From NCBI RefSeq assembly GCF_022605725.1, contig NC_065556.1, positions 29,061,140 to 29,125,139 of the forward strand: a stretch of 64,000 bases of DNA. The letters run 5' to 3'. Position 1 is the first letter of the stretch; each line of letters begins with the position of its first letter. The DNA comes from Anthonomus grandis grandis. Lineage: Eukaryota > Arthropoda > Insecta > Coleoptera > Curculionidae. A program made the position numbers and the translations under genes. The notes below the pieces were generated by a model that was not told the DNA's origin, ran no database searches, and was given only the letters and a program-made list of their open reading frames with translations. Below, piece by piece: positions 24,101-34,746 of this stretch.

Positions 24101-27100
24101 AAACTTTTTACCTTGCAATACCTCGAACCAACATTACAAAATTTTCGCCTATACGTAGGGCTTGCAATACATACTATATAGATTCAATGCGATATATTTA
24201 ACTGTAGCCTAGCCGAAATTAAAAGAATTCGCTTAGTTTAGATAATCTTGTTTTCTTCTTTTTATATATTTATAAATAATTTATCATATCTGTAATATTA
24301 ATTTTATTTTGATAAGATGATTTCATGTTTATATACATCGTTTCCACTCTATTATTGGAGTTTCTCTGTTGAGTGATGTAAGTAAATAAATAAATAAATA
24401 AATATTTTATAGATTATCTACCTCTTTAGCCTCTACCTATTATTCGGAGTAAAAAAATTGAAACCAATTCCTGCAAGTTTTATGTCAGTTTAGAAGCAAG
24501 TGGAGAGTCTTTTTTCTGGATGTCTTGCAAAAGAACCCCACAATCTAAAGAAAAAATATTACTGGAAATAAGATGCATCGTATCCATGATCCTGAAAAAG
24601 AAACTCACTATTCACCATCAAAAACGACTGACTAGTCATAAATTCTATTCATTGAAAGAGTGCTCTAGAATTCCTAAATATCTTGGATATACTGGAATCC
24701 TCAGCTTCATTTACAGGCCTAAATTATTTGTAAAAAAAAAATTATTTTAAGTACTCTTAGGACCAAAACATAAATCATCTTACTACATAGTGCGAGAAAA
24801 TAGCCACTATTTTTCTCTTAAAAAGACCCTTTCTTGCAATTTTTCTAATTTAAATAAATTTCTATTAAATCCGTCACCTAGACAGCAAAAATAAGACATA
24901 TCCTTTTAAAATGTTTGTTCGAGTTCCTTCTTGCTCCGTCCCTGATTCTTACGTCATCTGTTAAAATTGACACTGTTGACGCTATAAAGGTCGGTTTAGA
25001 CGTAACGTCAAATGACACCGAAACAAAATAAGGGTACTTTTAGGTGCAACTGTATGTAATAAATGTAAAAAGGTTTTTTTTTTTAATTCCAGGCAGTACA
25101 GAGGAATGTAGCTGGTATATATATATCACTTGCCTGTAAAAATTATAAAATTATTAATATTAGTAACAATTCAGATAGTTAAAGTCACTTTCGACTTTAA
25201 TGAATGACTTTGACTGCCTGGAATGACCACGAAATTACATAAATTGAGGCATTGCATTGAAAAATTAATTTAAATGTCTGGATAATGAAAAAACGAACTT
25301 GAAATAATCAGAAAGTGACATAAAAGAAAAAACTAAGTAAACGAGAAATGTCAACAGCAAATTTGACGCATATGTTACCAGATCATTACAAAAAAATACA
25401 ATAATTGTCCAAGAAATTCGGATAATAAAACCCTTTTCTGTAAGAAATGTAGCATTAGCTTAAATTTTGTATGCACGTTTTTATTTTAATAAAAAGTGTC
25501 ACTTTTAACGGTTTTTTAACGTGGCTGACATCTGTCAGATTCGCGCGGTTGCCAACTTGTCATTTTCAGTTTATGTATTTTTGGATTCTACGTAATTGAA
25601 AAGTCAAAGTGTCAAGACAATAGGACGGAGGCAAGTTATCACATAATTAAATTTCAGTTTTTATTCTGAACATATAAAGTTGTTGATCTATTTTTTTAAT
25701 ACTGAATACACAAGAAGACCTGATGATGCCCAGTACAGGCGAAATACGTGTAATCTTTTCACTTTGTTTAGTTTGATTTATTACTATCTAAGCGTATTGG
25801 TAGCAAGTATTAGTAATAAGGAGACTATGAGTGATTGAACAATGTTTACTCCAAAATTAGTACCTGCCATATTAAATCAAACAGAAAAAAAAATATAATA
25901 ATATTTATTATGCATGGGTGTTTCTAACGGTTTAAAAAAACCTACTAAAGTGTATCGAAAAAATAAACATACCTTGAAAAAATTATTCGGCCATAAAATG
26001 GCTTAAGTAAGCGTCAATTATCCGCCTGACTTACCACAGTTTACATATTTACAACTCTTATAAAGCCATTATGGTATATAAACCGATTACTGTATTGCGA
26101 TCCGTAAAATCGTTTTTAACGCTCATTTTAAATATTTTTTAAGTACCTGCTATTTGGAGAAGCGGTACTGCTACTATCCAATGTATTCAGAGTCAAACTA
26201 TCCTGGTCATCATTAAAATCAGCTCCGAGTGGCGGTTCCTCGTTATTATACGGATCAGAGTCCTTAAATTCGAAATCTTCCATTTGCTGCAACTGTTGAT
26301 GTCTATTTAAACCTGAAATCATTAGATTTAATTTCACGAAACTGTGATAGAGTGTTGAATTTACCGGTGGATGCAGTAGATAGTCCGGAAAACGTGGATA
26401 AACCTTTTCCGGCCAATCTGCCCAATCCTCCCAGTAGCGTTGGAAGAAACATGGCAATCAGCACCGACTTGATCAGTTGAGCACCAAGGAACACAGGGAG
26501 CATTAATTTTTTTAGGAAAAATGCTAATAGACCCATACTGAATCCCGCGAGGAAGGAGCTCTTGCCAGAACCATCTAAAAAAAACACAATTTCCAGAAGA
26601 TCCAGATAGGACAGTAAAATTAAAGGGTGTTATAAGAAATGAGAAAAACAATTTAGTTTCTTATTAATATCTTTGTTTAACTTCGACGTATCACAGAGAA
26701 GGGTGATTGTGTGACCTGACAACTGATTGGTTCCGTTCAAGGGTTAGATTTTTGGTTACAGGGATGCCTTGTTTGGAACTTATTTTATTTAATATAAGTT
26801 TATTCGATAGAGTATTTACAGCTGATTTAAAAAATACTAAACACTATGTACTTATCTCCAACCGTTCTCGAGACATTTGGGTTTGAAATGCGGTTATATT
26901 GTGATCGGTCCTGGTATATTTTTAAATTATTAAAACGTGAATATCTTGAGAACGGTAAGAGATGACCCCAAAGTGTTTGGGCTTTTTGCAATCAGGCTTT
27001 TAAGGGCTATCTGACTGATTAATAAAATCGTACAAAAAACGTAGATATAAAAAAATTAATTAATAAGCCCTCAATTTTATTTTATCGATGAATAGAGATT

Positions 27101-30100
27101 TTGATGCTGATTTCAAGAATACCAAACACTATGTATTTATCTCCAACCGTTCTCGAGACATTTGGGTTTGAAATGCGGTTATATTGATCGGTCCTGGTAT
27201 ATTTTTGAATTATTAAAACGTGAATATCTTGAGAACGGTAAGAGATGACCCCAAAGTGTTTGGGCTTTTTGCAATCAGGCTTTTAAGGGCTATCCGACCG
27301 ATTAATAAAATCGTACAAAAAACGTAGATATAAAAAAATTAATTAATAAGCCCTTAATTTTATATTGTCGGTGAATAGAGATTTTGATGCTAATTTTAAA
27401 AATACTAAACACTATGTACTTATCTCCAACCGTTCTCGAGACATTTGGGTTTGAAATGCGGTTATATTGATCGGTCCTGGTATATTTTTGAATTATTAAA
27501 ACGTGAATATCTTGAGAACGGTAAGAGATGACCCCAAAGTGTTTGGGCTTTTTGCAATCAGGCTTTTAAGGGCAATCTGACTGATTAATAAAATCGTACA
27601 AAAAACATAGATATAAAAAAATTAATTAATAAGCCCCCAATTTTATTTTATCGATGAATAGAGATTTTGATGCTAATTTTAAAAATACTAAACACTATGT
27701 ATTTATCTCCAACCGTTCTCGAGACATTTGGGTTTGAAATGCGGTTATATTGATCGGTCCTGGTATATTTTTGAATTATTAAAACGTGAATATCTTGAGA
27801 ACGGTAAGAGATGACCCCAAAGTGTTTGGGCTTTTTGCAATCAGGCTTTTAAGGGCTATCTGACTGATTAATAAAATCGTACAAAAAACGTAGATATAAA
27901 AAAATTAATTAATAAGCCCTCAATTTTATTTTATCGATGAATAGAGATTTTGATGCTGATTTCAAGAATACCAAACACTATGTATTTATCTCCAACCGTT
28001 CTCGAGACATTTGGGTTTGAAATGCGGTTATATTGATCGGTCCTGGTATATTTTTGAATTATTAAAACGTGAATATCTTGAGAACGGTAAGAGATGACCC
28101 CAAAGTGTTTGGGCTTTTTGCAATCAGGCTTTTAAGGGCTATCTGACTGATTAATAAAATCGTACAAAAAACGTAGATATAAAAAAATTAATTAATAAGC
28201 CCTCAATTTTATTTTATCGATGAATAGAGATTTTGATGCTGATTTCAAGAATGCCAAACACTATGTATTTATCTCCAACCGTTCTCGAGACATTTGGGTT
28301 TGAAATGCGGTTATATTGATCGGTCCTGGTATATTTTTGAATTATTAAAACGTGAATATCTTGAGAACGGTAAGAGATGACCCCAAAGTGTTTGGGCTTT
28401 TTGCAATCAGGCTTTTAAGGGCTATCTGACTGATTAATAAAATCGTACAAAAAACGTAAATATAAAAAAATTAATTAATAAGCCCCCAATTTTATTTTGT
28501 CGATGAATAGAGATTTTGATGCTAATTTTAAAAATACTAAACACTATGTATTTATCTCCAACCGTTCTCGAGACATTTGGGTTTGAAATGCGGTTATATT
28601 GATCGGTCCTGGTATATTTTTGAATTATTAAAACGTGAATATCTTGAGAACGGTAAGAGATGACCCCAAAGTGTTTGGGCTTTTTGCAATCAGGCTTTTA
28701 AGGGCTATCTGGCTGATTAATAAAATCGTACAAAAAACGTAGATATAAAAAAATTAATTAATAAGCCCTCAATTTTATTTTATCGATGAATAGAGATTTT
28801 GATGCTGATTTCAAGAATACCAAACACTATGTATTTATCTCCAACCGTTCTCGAGACATTTGGGTTTGAAATGCGGATATATTGATCGGTCCTGGTATAT
28901 TTTTGAATTATTAAAACGTGAATATCTTGAGAACGGTAAGAGATGACCCCAAAGTGTTTGGGCTTTTTGCAATCAGGCTTTTAAGGGCTATCTGACTGAT
29001 TAATAAAATCGCACAAAAAACGTAGATATAAAAAAATTAATTAATAAGCCCCCAATTTTATTTTGTCGATGAATAAAGATTTTGATGCTAATTTTAAAAA
29101 TAACAAACACTATGTATTTATCTCCAACCGTTCTCGAGACATTTGGGTTTGAAATGCGGTTATATTGATCGGTCCTGGTATATTTTTGAATTATTAAAAC
29201 GTGAATATCTTGAGAACGGTAAGAGATGACCCCAAAGTGTTTGGGCTTTGTACAATCAGGCTTTTAAGGGCTATCTGACTGATTAATAAAATCGTACAAA
29301 AAACGTAGATATAAAAAAATTAATTAATAAGCCCTCAATTTTATTTTGTCGATGAATAGAGATTTTGATGCTAATTTTAAAAATACTAAACACTATGTAT
29401 TTATCTCCAACCGTTCTCGAGACATTTGGGTTTGAAATGCGGTTATATTGATCGGTCCTGGTATATTTTTGAATTATTAAAACGTAAATATCTTGTGAAC
29501 GGTAAGAGATGACCCCAAAGTGTTTGGGCTTTTTGCAATCAGGCTTTTAAGGGCTATCTGACTGATTAATAAAATCGTACAAAAAACGTAGATAAAAAAA
29601 ATTTTATTATTAAGCCCCCAATTTATTTTGTCGATGAATAGAGATTTTGATGCTGATTTCAAGAATATCAAACACTATGTATTTATCTCCAACCGTTCTC
29701 GAGACATTTGGGTTTGAAATGCGGTTATATTGATCGGTCCTGGTATATTTTTGAATTATTAAAACGTGTTTATCTTGATAACGGTAAGAGATGACCCCAA
29801 AGTGTTTGGGCTTTTTGCAATCAAGCTTTTAAGGGCTATCTGACTGATTAATAAAATTGTACAAAAAACGTAGATAAAAAAAAATTTATTAATAAGCCCC
29901 CAATTTTATTTTATCGATGAATAGAGATTTTGATGCTGATTTTAAAAATACTAAACACTATGTACTTATCTTCAACCGTTCTCGAGACATTTGGGTTTGA
30001 AATGCGGTTATATTGATCGGTCCTGGTATATTTTTGAATTATTAAAATGTGAATATCTTGAAAACGGTAAGAGATGATCCCAAAGTGTTTGGGCTTTTTG

Positions 30101-32365
30101 CAATCAGGCTTCTAAGGGCTATCTGACTCATTAATAAAATCGTACAAAAAGCATAGATATAAAAAAATTAATTAATAAGCCCCCAATTTTATTTTATCGA
30201 TGATAGAGATTTTGATGCTGATTTTAAAAATACCAAACACTATGTATTTATCTCCAACCGTTCTCGAGACATTTGGGTTTGAAATGCGGTTATATTGATC
30301 GATCCTGGTATATTTTTAAATTATTAAAACGTGAATATTTTGAGAACGGTAAGAGATGACCCCAAAGTGTTTGGGCTTTTTGCAATCAGGCTTTTAAGGG
30401 CTATCTGACTGATTAATAAAATCGTACAAAAAACGTAGATATAAAAAAATTAATTAATAAGCCCCCAATTTTATTTTATCGATGAATAGAGATTTTGATG
30501 CTAATTTTAAAAATACCAAACACTATGTATTTATCTCCAACCGTTCTCGAGACATTTGGGTTTGAAATGCGGTTATATTGATCGGTCCTGGTATATTTTT
30601 GAATTATTAAAACGTGAATATCTTGAGAACGGTAAGAGATGACCCCAAAGTGTTTGGGCTTTTTGCAATCAGGCTTTTAAGGGCTATCTGACTGATTAAT
30701 GAAATCGCACAAAAAACGTAGATATAAAAAAATTAATTAATAAGCCCCCAATTTTATTTTGTTGATGAATAGAGATTTTGATGCTGATTTCAAGAATACC
30801 AAACACTATGCTACTAACCGTTTACAAGATATTTGAGTTAGAAATATTAATATATTGACCGGTCCCGGTATATTATAAAGTCACTGAAACATTTCACCTG
30901 TTGTCTCACTCACATTGTCCAAAGTATATTGGAAAAACGCAATTTCCAAAAGATCTAGATAGCAATAGAGAAATGAAGAGGTGATATAGGAAAAGAGAAA
31001 AAAAAATCGAGTCTTATATTTATATCTTTGTCTTACTTTAACGAATCACCGAGAAGGGTCATAAATTGGTGTTGTCTCACTCACATTGTCTAATTTATAC
31101 CAGCAAAATCCAATTTTCAGTGGATCTAGATAATAACAGAGAAATGACGGGGAGATATAGAAAAAGAGAAATAAAAATTGAGTCTCATCATTATTTATTT
31201 GTCCCACTTTAACGAATCAATGAAAAGAGTGATACATTGATGTTGTCTTTCTTATCTTGTCCAAACTATACCAGAAAAATTCAATTTTCAGTGGATCCAG
31301 ACAATAACAGAGAAACGAAGGGGAGATATAGAAAATGAGAAAAAAATCGAGTCCCATATACTATATCTTTGTCTCATTCTGACATATCACAAATGAAAGT
31401 AATGAGTTAATGTTGTCTTACTCACATTGCCCAAACTATGCCAGAATATCACAATTTAAAAAAAAATCGCCGATATATACGCGGTCAAGGCTTTTCCATA
31501 TGAAATTTTAATAACAATTAAAACTCCCTGGACAAAAGTAAATGACTAAGACCGAGGACTAATGGGTCCCAAATTACAAAAGTAATTATCTTTTATGAGA
31601 GGGAGGCCGATAAAATATTGTTCGGCAATATTGGTTTTACTAGTCATTTAATAAATTGGTCATTACGGTGTCATCGCTATAGAGCCACCCCGGACGAGCT
31701 TACTTAGCTGGATAATTTTATTTCGGCATAATTACTTTACTATTGTAATTAATTAGTAATGGAACTAGCCAGATAATATGAGCGATATTGAATGGTTAAT
31801 ATTTTAGGGATTAATTTGGTAGGTAGTAATTGGATGAGAAAATAGCTATAATCGATCCGGGGTTATGAGGACGGGTAATAATAGACTAATTTAATATGTT
31901 TTGTGTATGATGTTCCCTTAACGTCAAGTGATTCCAATAAGGAAACAATCTATACTATATAATTCTATACTAACCAGTGCTGGAATTTCCAGTGGCATCT
32001 CCACTAGAAGTCAAAAATCTGGCGGTCTGTTCAAAATTAACTGACACCACGTGAGTCTCGGCATACTGATCCAGTCTTCTCCGTACGTAATCTTCAAAAG
32101 AGTAACTGCTACGCCCCTTTTCGCAACTGCTATCACTCACCACTGCACTAAAGTTTCCCAATTTTTCAACCTCCACCCCCGGTATGATACTAAAACGGTC
32201 GGTTTTCAGCACCCGATCCACGTAATTTTTTAATTCTTTATCTAAAGCACTCTCGTCTTTGATCTGGTTGTCACATGCGCAGCACACTTTGATACACAGG
32301 GAGATTATTATTAGTTTTATGAGGACCAGTTCACTGTTTCTTTGATTTTTTGGTGTGGATTTCAT
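15112..32365 (-). CDS. Osiris-like (DUF1676) protein, five coding exons
   Basis: Exons: 32365-31975, 26574-26365, 26312-26147, 18189-17875 and 15328-15112, stop TAA or equivalent at 15112. All four junctions match in phase (1,1,2,2) with GT-AG borders, giving about 432 residues. A hydrophobic leader lies near residues 14-30. A short cysteine-bearing N-terminal part follows, with a FEDYVRRRLDQYAE helix. Exon 2 supplies the long hydrophobic stretch expected of Osiris proteins, from about residue 138 (FLAGFSMGLLAFFLKKLMLP then GAQLIKSVLIAMFLP). Exon 3 is an acidic linker. Exons 4-5 encode a longer tail with CRERLVCLMY and YAPYSNLVSAQL, and later two more cysteines (ECPEHGGC). An acceptor-like TTTTTGCAG at 32398 upstream of the ATG suggests a spliced 5'UTR. 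Assignment to the family rests on the hydrophobic block, the leader and the neighbouring Osiris gene; the tail is longer than typical. Confidence 0.75.
15372..15830 (-). pseudogene. Decayed coding segment of unknown origin
   Basis: Lies in intron 4 of the Osiris-like gene and is markedly richer in GC than the surroundings. One frame reads IIRHRPDTVENLIKSLHQL then RKPHPDESRN. About 150 bases on, a second frame reads DRFYGYFRNNKVILDAPEIL then ERCRTLNVW, ending at 15372. Shifts at about 15475 and near 15650 break it. It shares CGGTTTTCGCAGTT with exon 5 (15305 and 15555), where both encode QLRKP or ELRKP. It may be a diverged exon copy or an unrelated pseudogene. I do not recognise the protein. 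Confidence 0.35.
15958..15975. repeat. (AAT)n microsatellite
   Basis: Six tandem AAT units following a long T run, in intron 4 of the Osiris-like gene. Confidence 0.8.
16741..17600. repeat. Tandem fold-back units with G-quadruplex arms
   Basis: Three units in tandem; the last two repeat at 275-276 bases (TAGAAGAAAA at 17021, 17297 and 17572). Each unit has a left arm with CCCCCCACCCACCCCACA and a right arm with TGTGGGGCGGGTGGGGGG followed by CCAAGGG or CTAAGGG. The rest of the arms are also reverse complements (GTAAGAAATTCTTTT and its partner). The centre is AT-rich. The G-rich arm has four runs of three or more Gs with short loops, a canonical quadruplex motif. No ORF. It sits in intron 4 of the Osiris-like gene. 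Confidence 0.75.
18571..18695. repeat. Half unit of the G-rich fold-back family
   Basis: Nearly identical to the right half of the 276-bp units, starting AATCTAAATAAAGAAACTGT and including TGTGGGGCGGGTGGGGGG at about 18655. The left arm is absent. It lies in intron 3. Confidence 0.75.
18862..19035 (-). pseudogene. piggyBac transposase C-terminal cysteine-rich domain
   Basis: Minus-strand frame reading DFHYLEGIPPTEKKQ, then RPTRPCRVCTSNKLRRETRY and FCPLSVKKNVW, with a stop at 18862. This is the Cys-rich zinc-binding tail of piggyBac-type transposases; the Cys pairs CRVC and FCP are visible, the later ones are lost. It is the distal part of the piggyBac gene whose catalytic portion is at 22479-22700; the KRBA2/Ginger-like element separates the two. 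Some 60 residues usually found between the parts are missing. Confidence 0.75.
19436..19712. repeat. Fold-back (palindromic) repeat
   Basis: Arms 19436-19540 and 19600-19712 are reverse complements, for example AAATTAGATCATCCTC against GAGGATGATCTAATTT. A short AT-rich loop joins them. It lies between the end of the integrase gene and the left terminus of the KRBA2-like element. The arms contain a degenerate hammerhead-like pattern (see findings). Confidence 0.7.
19807..21847 (-). pseudogene. Integrase-type transposase (KRBA2-like), broken
   Basis: Four reading segments in order: 21847-21554, 21543-21295, 21340-20918 and 21039-19807 (the last with an in-frame stop at 20695). Domains: an H2C2-like zinc-binding region (IHIGTGHGGRDKM, CFTACAEKK), then an rve integrase core (QVDLIDLQSTPDGEYKWLMN, HPQSQGSV). 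The C-terminal 254 residues are intact, ending in a Cys-rich tail (CSCKPS, CLCFKAHIKCSSKC, CCNK). The architecture is that of insect KRAB-A-domain-containing-2-like proteins and Ginger-type transposons. The second catalytic Asp is replaced by Asn (LQSNNRREF) and the Glu position by Lys (GSVKRSN), so catalysis is doubly lost besides the frameshifts. Confidence 0.8.
22479..22700 (-). pseudogene. piggyBac transposase catalytic fragment
   Basis: Reads EVRNRNGKVSVKPNLIKDYN, GMSGIDQSDQMLSYY and RWPKKISLHILEIYM. The DxSDQM block carries the third catalytic aspartate of the piggyBac DDD domain. It runs directly into the terminal repeat of the inserted element at 22478. Upstream (22700-22860) only traces remain, so the N-terminal half is lost. 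Confidence 0.85.
23045..24200 (+). pseudogene. Non-LTR retrotransposon RT, broken
   Basis: Conserved RT blocks in order: QHGFMKGRSTTTNL (23083), VDVVYTDFS (23176), GVPQGS with LGPLLFN (about 23342-23380) and LLYCDDNKLY (23430), where YADD has become YCDD. After that come FKDLGVIFDS (23638) and a C-terminal region to the stop at about 24200. At least five frameshifts or stops separate the blocks, and the N-terminal endonuclease is absent (5' truncation). The short A-rich tandem tail at 24383 marks the 3' end. Probably a Jockey-like or CR1-like clade; I cannot decide. Confidence 0.85.
24383..24405 (+). repeat. (TAAA)n 3' tail of the LINE
   Basis: About five tandem TAAA units ending the plus-strand non-LTR copy, a typical microsatellite-like 3' terminus for such elements. 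Confidence 0.75.
24406..26146. other. Rest of intron 3 of the Osiris-like gene
   Basis: No coding sequence recognised. It contains isolated TTCCAGGCAGT (25088) and GACTGCCTGGAAT (25214) motifs, related to the 44.6-53.4 kb array. It also has a CTGATGA...CGAAA hammerhead-like block at 25712-25760. Confidence 0.55.
26583..26712. repeat. Single 171-bp-type satellite unit
   Basis: Matches the tandem units at 30890-31456 (CAATTTCCA(G/A)AAGATC, GAGAAAAA, ATATCTTTGT, the TCAC(A/C)GAGAAGGGT block). It abuts the 3' splice site of Osiris-like exon 2 and is separated from its sister units by the 283-bp array. Confidence 0.65.
26780..30880. repeat. 283-bp tandem satellite, 14 full units
   Basis: CCAACCGTTCTCGAG recurs at 26858, 27143, 27426, 27709, 27992, 28275 and on to 30538, a steady period of 283 (range 282-285). 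A diverged last unit lies at 30815-30880. Units differ at only a few sites. Each carries an inverted pair, ACCGTTCTCGAG and CTTGAGAACGGT, about 80 bases apart. The array occupies most of intron 1 of the Osiris-like gene. Confidence 0.95.
30890..31456. repeat. 171-bp tandem repeat, about 3.3 units
   Basis: GTTGTC(T)C/T anchors occur at 30900, 31071, 31242 and 31412, a spacing of 170-171. Units share TCAATTTTCAGTGGATC-like and GAGAAAT-like blocks and CGAATCA(C/A). Units are more diverged than those of the 283-bp array, so this satellite is probably older. Confidence 0.85.
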
Positions 32366-32397
32366 AATGATGTATGGTCATTCCGGATCACAGAAAT

Positions 32398-32980
32398 CTG
32401 CAAAAATAGGATTTTTTTTAAAGCATTTTTTTAAAGTAATATTGTAAACAGAATTCCATTACAAATTCATGTTATTCGGGCTTTAAAGGAAAGGGATGGA
32501 TAAAAGGATAAAACATATAATGCCGTGACATGAAATTTTCATTTCTATATTTACGTCGCTCGTCCTATTCAAAAATAAATTAAATTTGAAGTTGTCTTGC
32601 AGTTGGAACACGTTAAATCGAATTTAATAAAAGTGACGAATATATTTTAAAAAAATCATACATTATAAAGCGACTATTAAATAATTCTTCTTAAGTGAAG
32701 GGTTTCGATTGAAATTGAACCAACCCAACACGAATGTGTTCCGATTTCCTCGCGGTATTCGTGTCAGATATAAAAGAGAAATTGACGGCGCTCTGCTGCA
32801 GTTATTTAACGATAAAAGTCGTAAACAAAATAAGTTTAATCAGCGAATATTAATGCGCGCAAAGACGTTTGAAAAATAGTTCATGGCAGATAAAAATTGT
32901 GCCTGATTATTTAGTGGCTGGTTTGTTTAAATTGGAGCGTCGGTCGCTCCGAACGTCACATCGTCCCCAAATGGATACAA
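32398..32980. other. 5' flank of the Osiris-like gene
   Basis: Holds a probable 3' splice site of a 5'UTR intron (TTTTTGCAG at 32398-32406 on the minus strand). At 32768-32776 there is a TATAAAAG on the plus strand, reading away from the gene. A minus-strand promoter is not evident. At 32935-32955 GGAGCG and CGCTCC form a small dyad. Confidence 0.4.
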
Positions 32981-33745
32981 ATTAAATTTGCTTTTATAAT
33001 TTAAATATATGTTTTTTGGGTAATTTATTGTACGAAGGGGCTCAATTATTTATCTCTTTCGAGCGGTTAAATTGAGTTGTTTGGGATTTCCAGGCATTTG
33101 AAGTCATTATTTCTCTTCTTTATTTTTTTAGGCAGTTGAAATCGATATTTTTTTCTCTTCTTATATATCCTACAGGTTTTTCTTTATTTATTTTTCGTTA
33201 ATTGAGTTGGGTTGGGATCGTCTTGTGATTCAAATAATATATTTTTTTTAATTTTCATAAGTTCTCAGGCATTTGCATTATTTCCCTTTTTTAACTGCTT
33301 CTCGACATTTTTTTCTTACACAAACGTCTGCAATAATTTCGAACTTATCGTTATTTATTAGGCATCAAATATTTGTTTCTTTTAGGTATGTAACCAGATT
33401 TATTCTAATTTCCAGACTTAACTTTACCACTTATGAAAAATATTCAGGCATACTTTTCATATTATGCTTATCAAAGTCATTTTTTTCACATTCAAGATTA
33501 ATTCATTTTTAATTTGTCCAAGAATTAATTAACATTTATCCTTTTCGGGCGCAATTTTTTAACGCAGTTAATAAATTAAAAAACTATCTGAGAAGTCGAG
33601 ATTTAAAAAAAAATAAATACACTGATGTTAGAACTATTAAAAAATTACATTGTGAATCCTAACAATTAATAAGATATATAATAAAGTAAAATTATATGAA
33701 GTTCTAGTAACAAGAAATATTTTGTGTTTTTCAATTATTAATTAA
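32975..33745. repeat. Duplicated block, copy 1
   Basis: Homologous in direct orientation to 40915-41310 plus 42085-42290. Shared landmarks, in order: TTTGCTTTTATAAT, GGGGCTCAAT, ATATTTTTTTCTCTTCTTAT, GAGTTGGGTTGGGATC, CAGGCATTT and (further on) AATTAA(C/T)ATTTATCCTTT. The pogo-like element lies exactly between the two copies. Confidence 0.6.
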
Positions 33746-34203
33746 TAGGGTGAAGTGGGGTAAATGTAATCAAGCCCTACGATTTTTTTTATAACGTTTT
33801 GGAACATATTGTCTTCGAAATTCGAAAATATGACCCTTTTTATACCCATATTACTTTTGATTAACCTCTTAGTTCCAGTTTCAAAGATTTTTTTTCTTTT
33901 TTTGGTACTTACCCTGGCTCTACACTTGCGTACACAAATAGACGAATATTTGGAAACGAATAATTATGTATGTTACTTTTGACCGAATAATTGCATTTTT
34001 GGTTTAAAATACGGAAAATATTCGCTTTGTACCGTCGCATGCTATTTAAGATAGATGATTATTTAATAGCTGCAGCTGCCTACTTTTTTATGTGTTACTA
34101 TAATAATTTAAGGAAAAACCTAAAAAACCTAGGAAAAGAAGATGGTGGATGGTTTCCCTTCATCACAGTAGAAAAAGGTAGGACCTTTTTGGCATTTTTG
34201 ATT

Positions 34204-34605
34204 AGGGTGTCCTAAATACCAAGTGCCACTATTGCTATCTCCGAAAGGGTAAGTGCCACGGCATAGGTTAAATTAGAGAAACGTTGACATTTTTTATGCT
34301 CATTGAAGATCTTTTTGTAATTTTGCAAAATTTTTATTAGTTTCTGACTTACAGAGTGATTTATGAAAAACGCCAAAATTAATTTCGTTGAATATTTCAA
34401 AAACTATTGGTTTTTAGAGGCCCAATTTCAATTAAAATTTTTTTAAAAAATTAATTTTTTCGTTTTTCATAAATCACTCTGTAAGTCAGAACGTAATAGA
34501 AATTTTGCAACACTGCAAAAAGATCTTAAAGGGGGAAAAAATGTCAACTGTGGCGCTTACCGTTTTGGAGATAGTAATAGTGGCATATGGTATTTAGGAT
34601 ACCCT
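34204..34605. repeat. MITE with long inverted arms, nested in Harbinger 1
   Basis: AGGGTGTCCTAAATACCA at the left and its near complement TGGTATTTAGGATACCCT at the right. Long inner arms also match (TTTCATAAATCACTCTGTAA against its partner). TA sits next to the right end. No coding capacity; the autonomous parent is unknown. Confidence 0.8.
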
Positions 34606-34746
34606 GTATAAATTTAAAATAATTAGTATTTTTCAAGTTAGAATATAAAAAATATACCATCGACTTCTTAATTTTTGTCATTTTTATGTCCTGATGAGCA
34701 CTGTATAATAAAACAATTAATTTTAGGTATGATGGAATCAACATGA

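Noticed and set aside
29477..29671. 64-codon ORF in the 283-bp satellite
   Set aside because: It opens only because one unit has private substitutions and indels; the other units have stops in this frame.
26780..30880. CRISPR-like array
   Set aside because: The units are contiguous 283-bp repeats without unique spacers, and the DNA is eukaryotic.
32768..32800. TATAAAAG as the promoter of the Osiris-like gene
   Set aside because: It faces the opposite direction from the gene and no plus-strand gene follows it.
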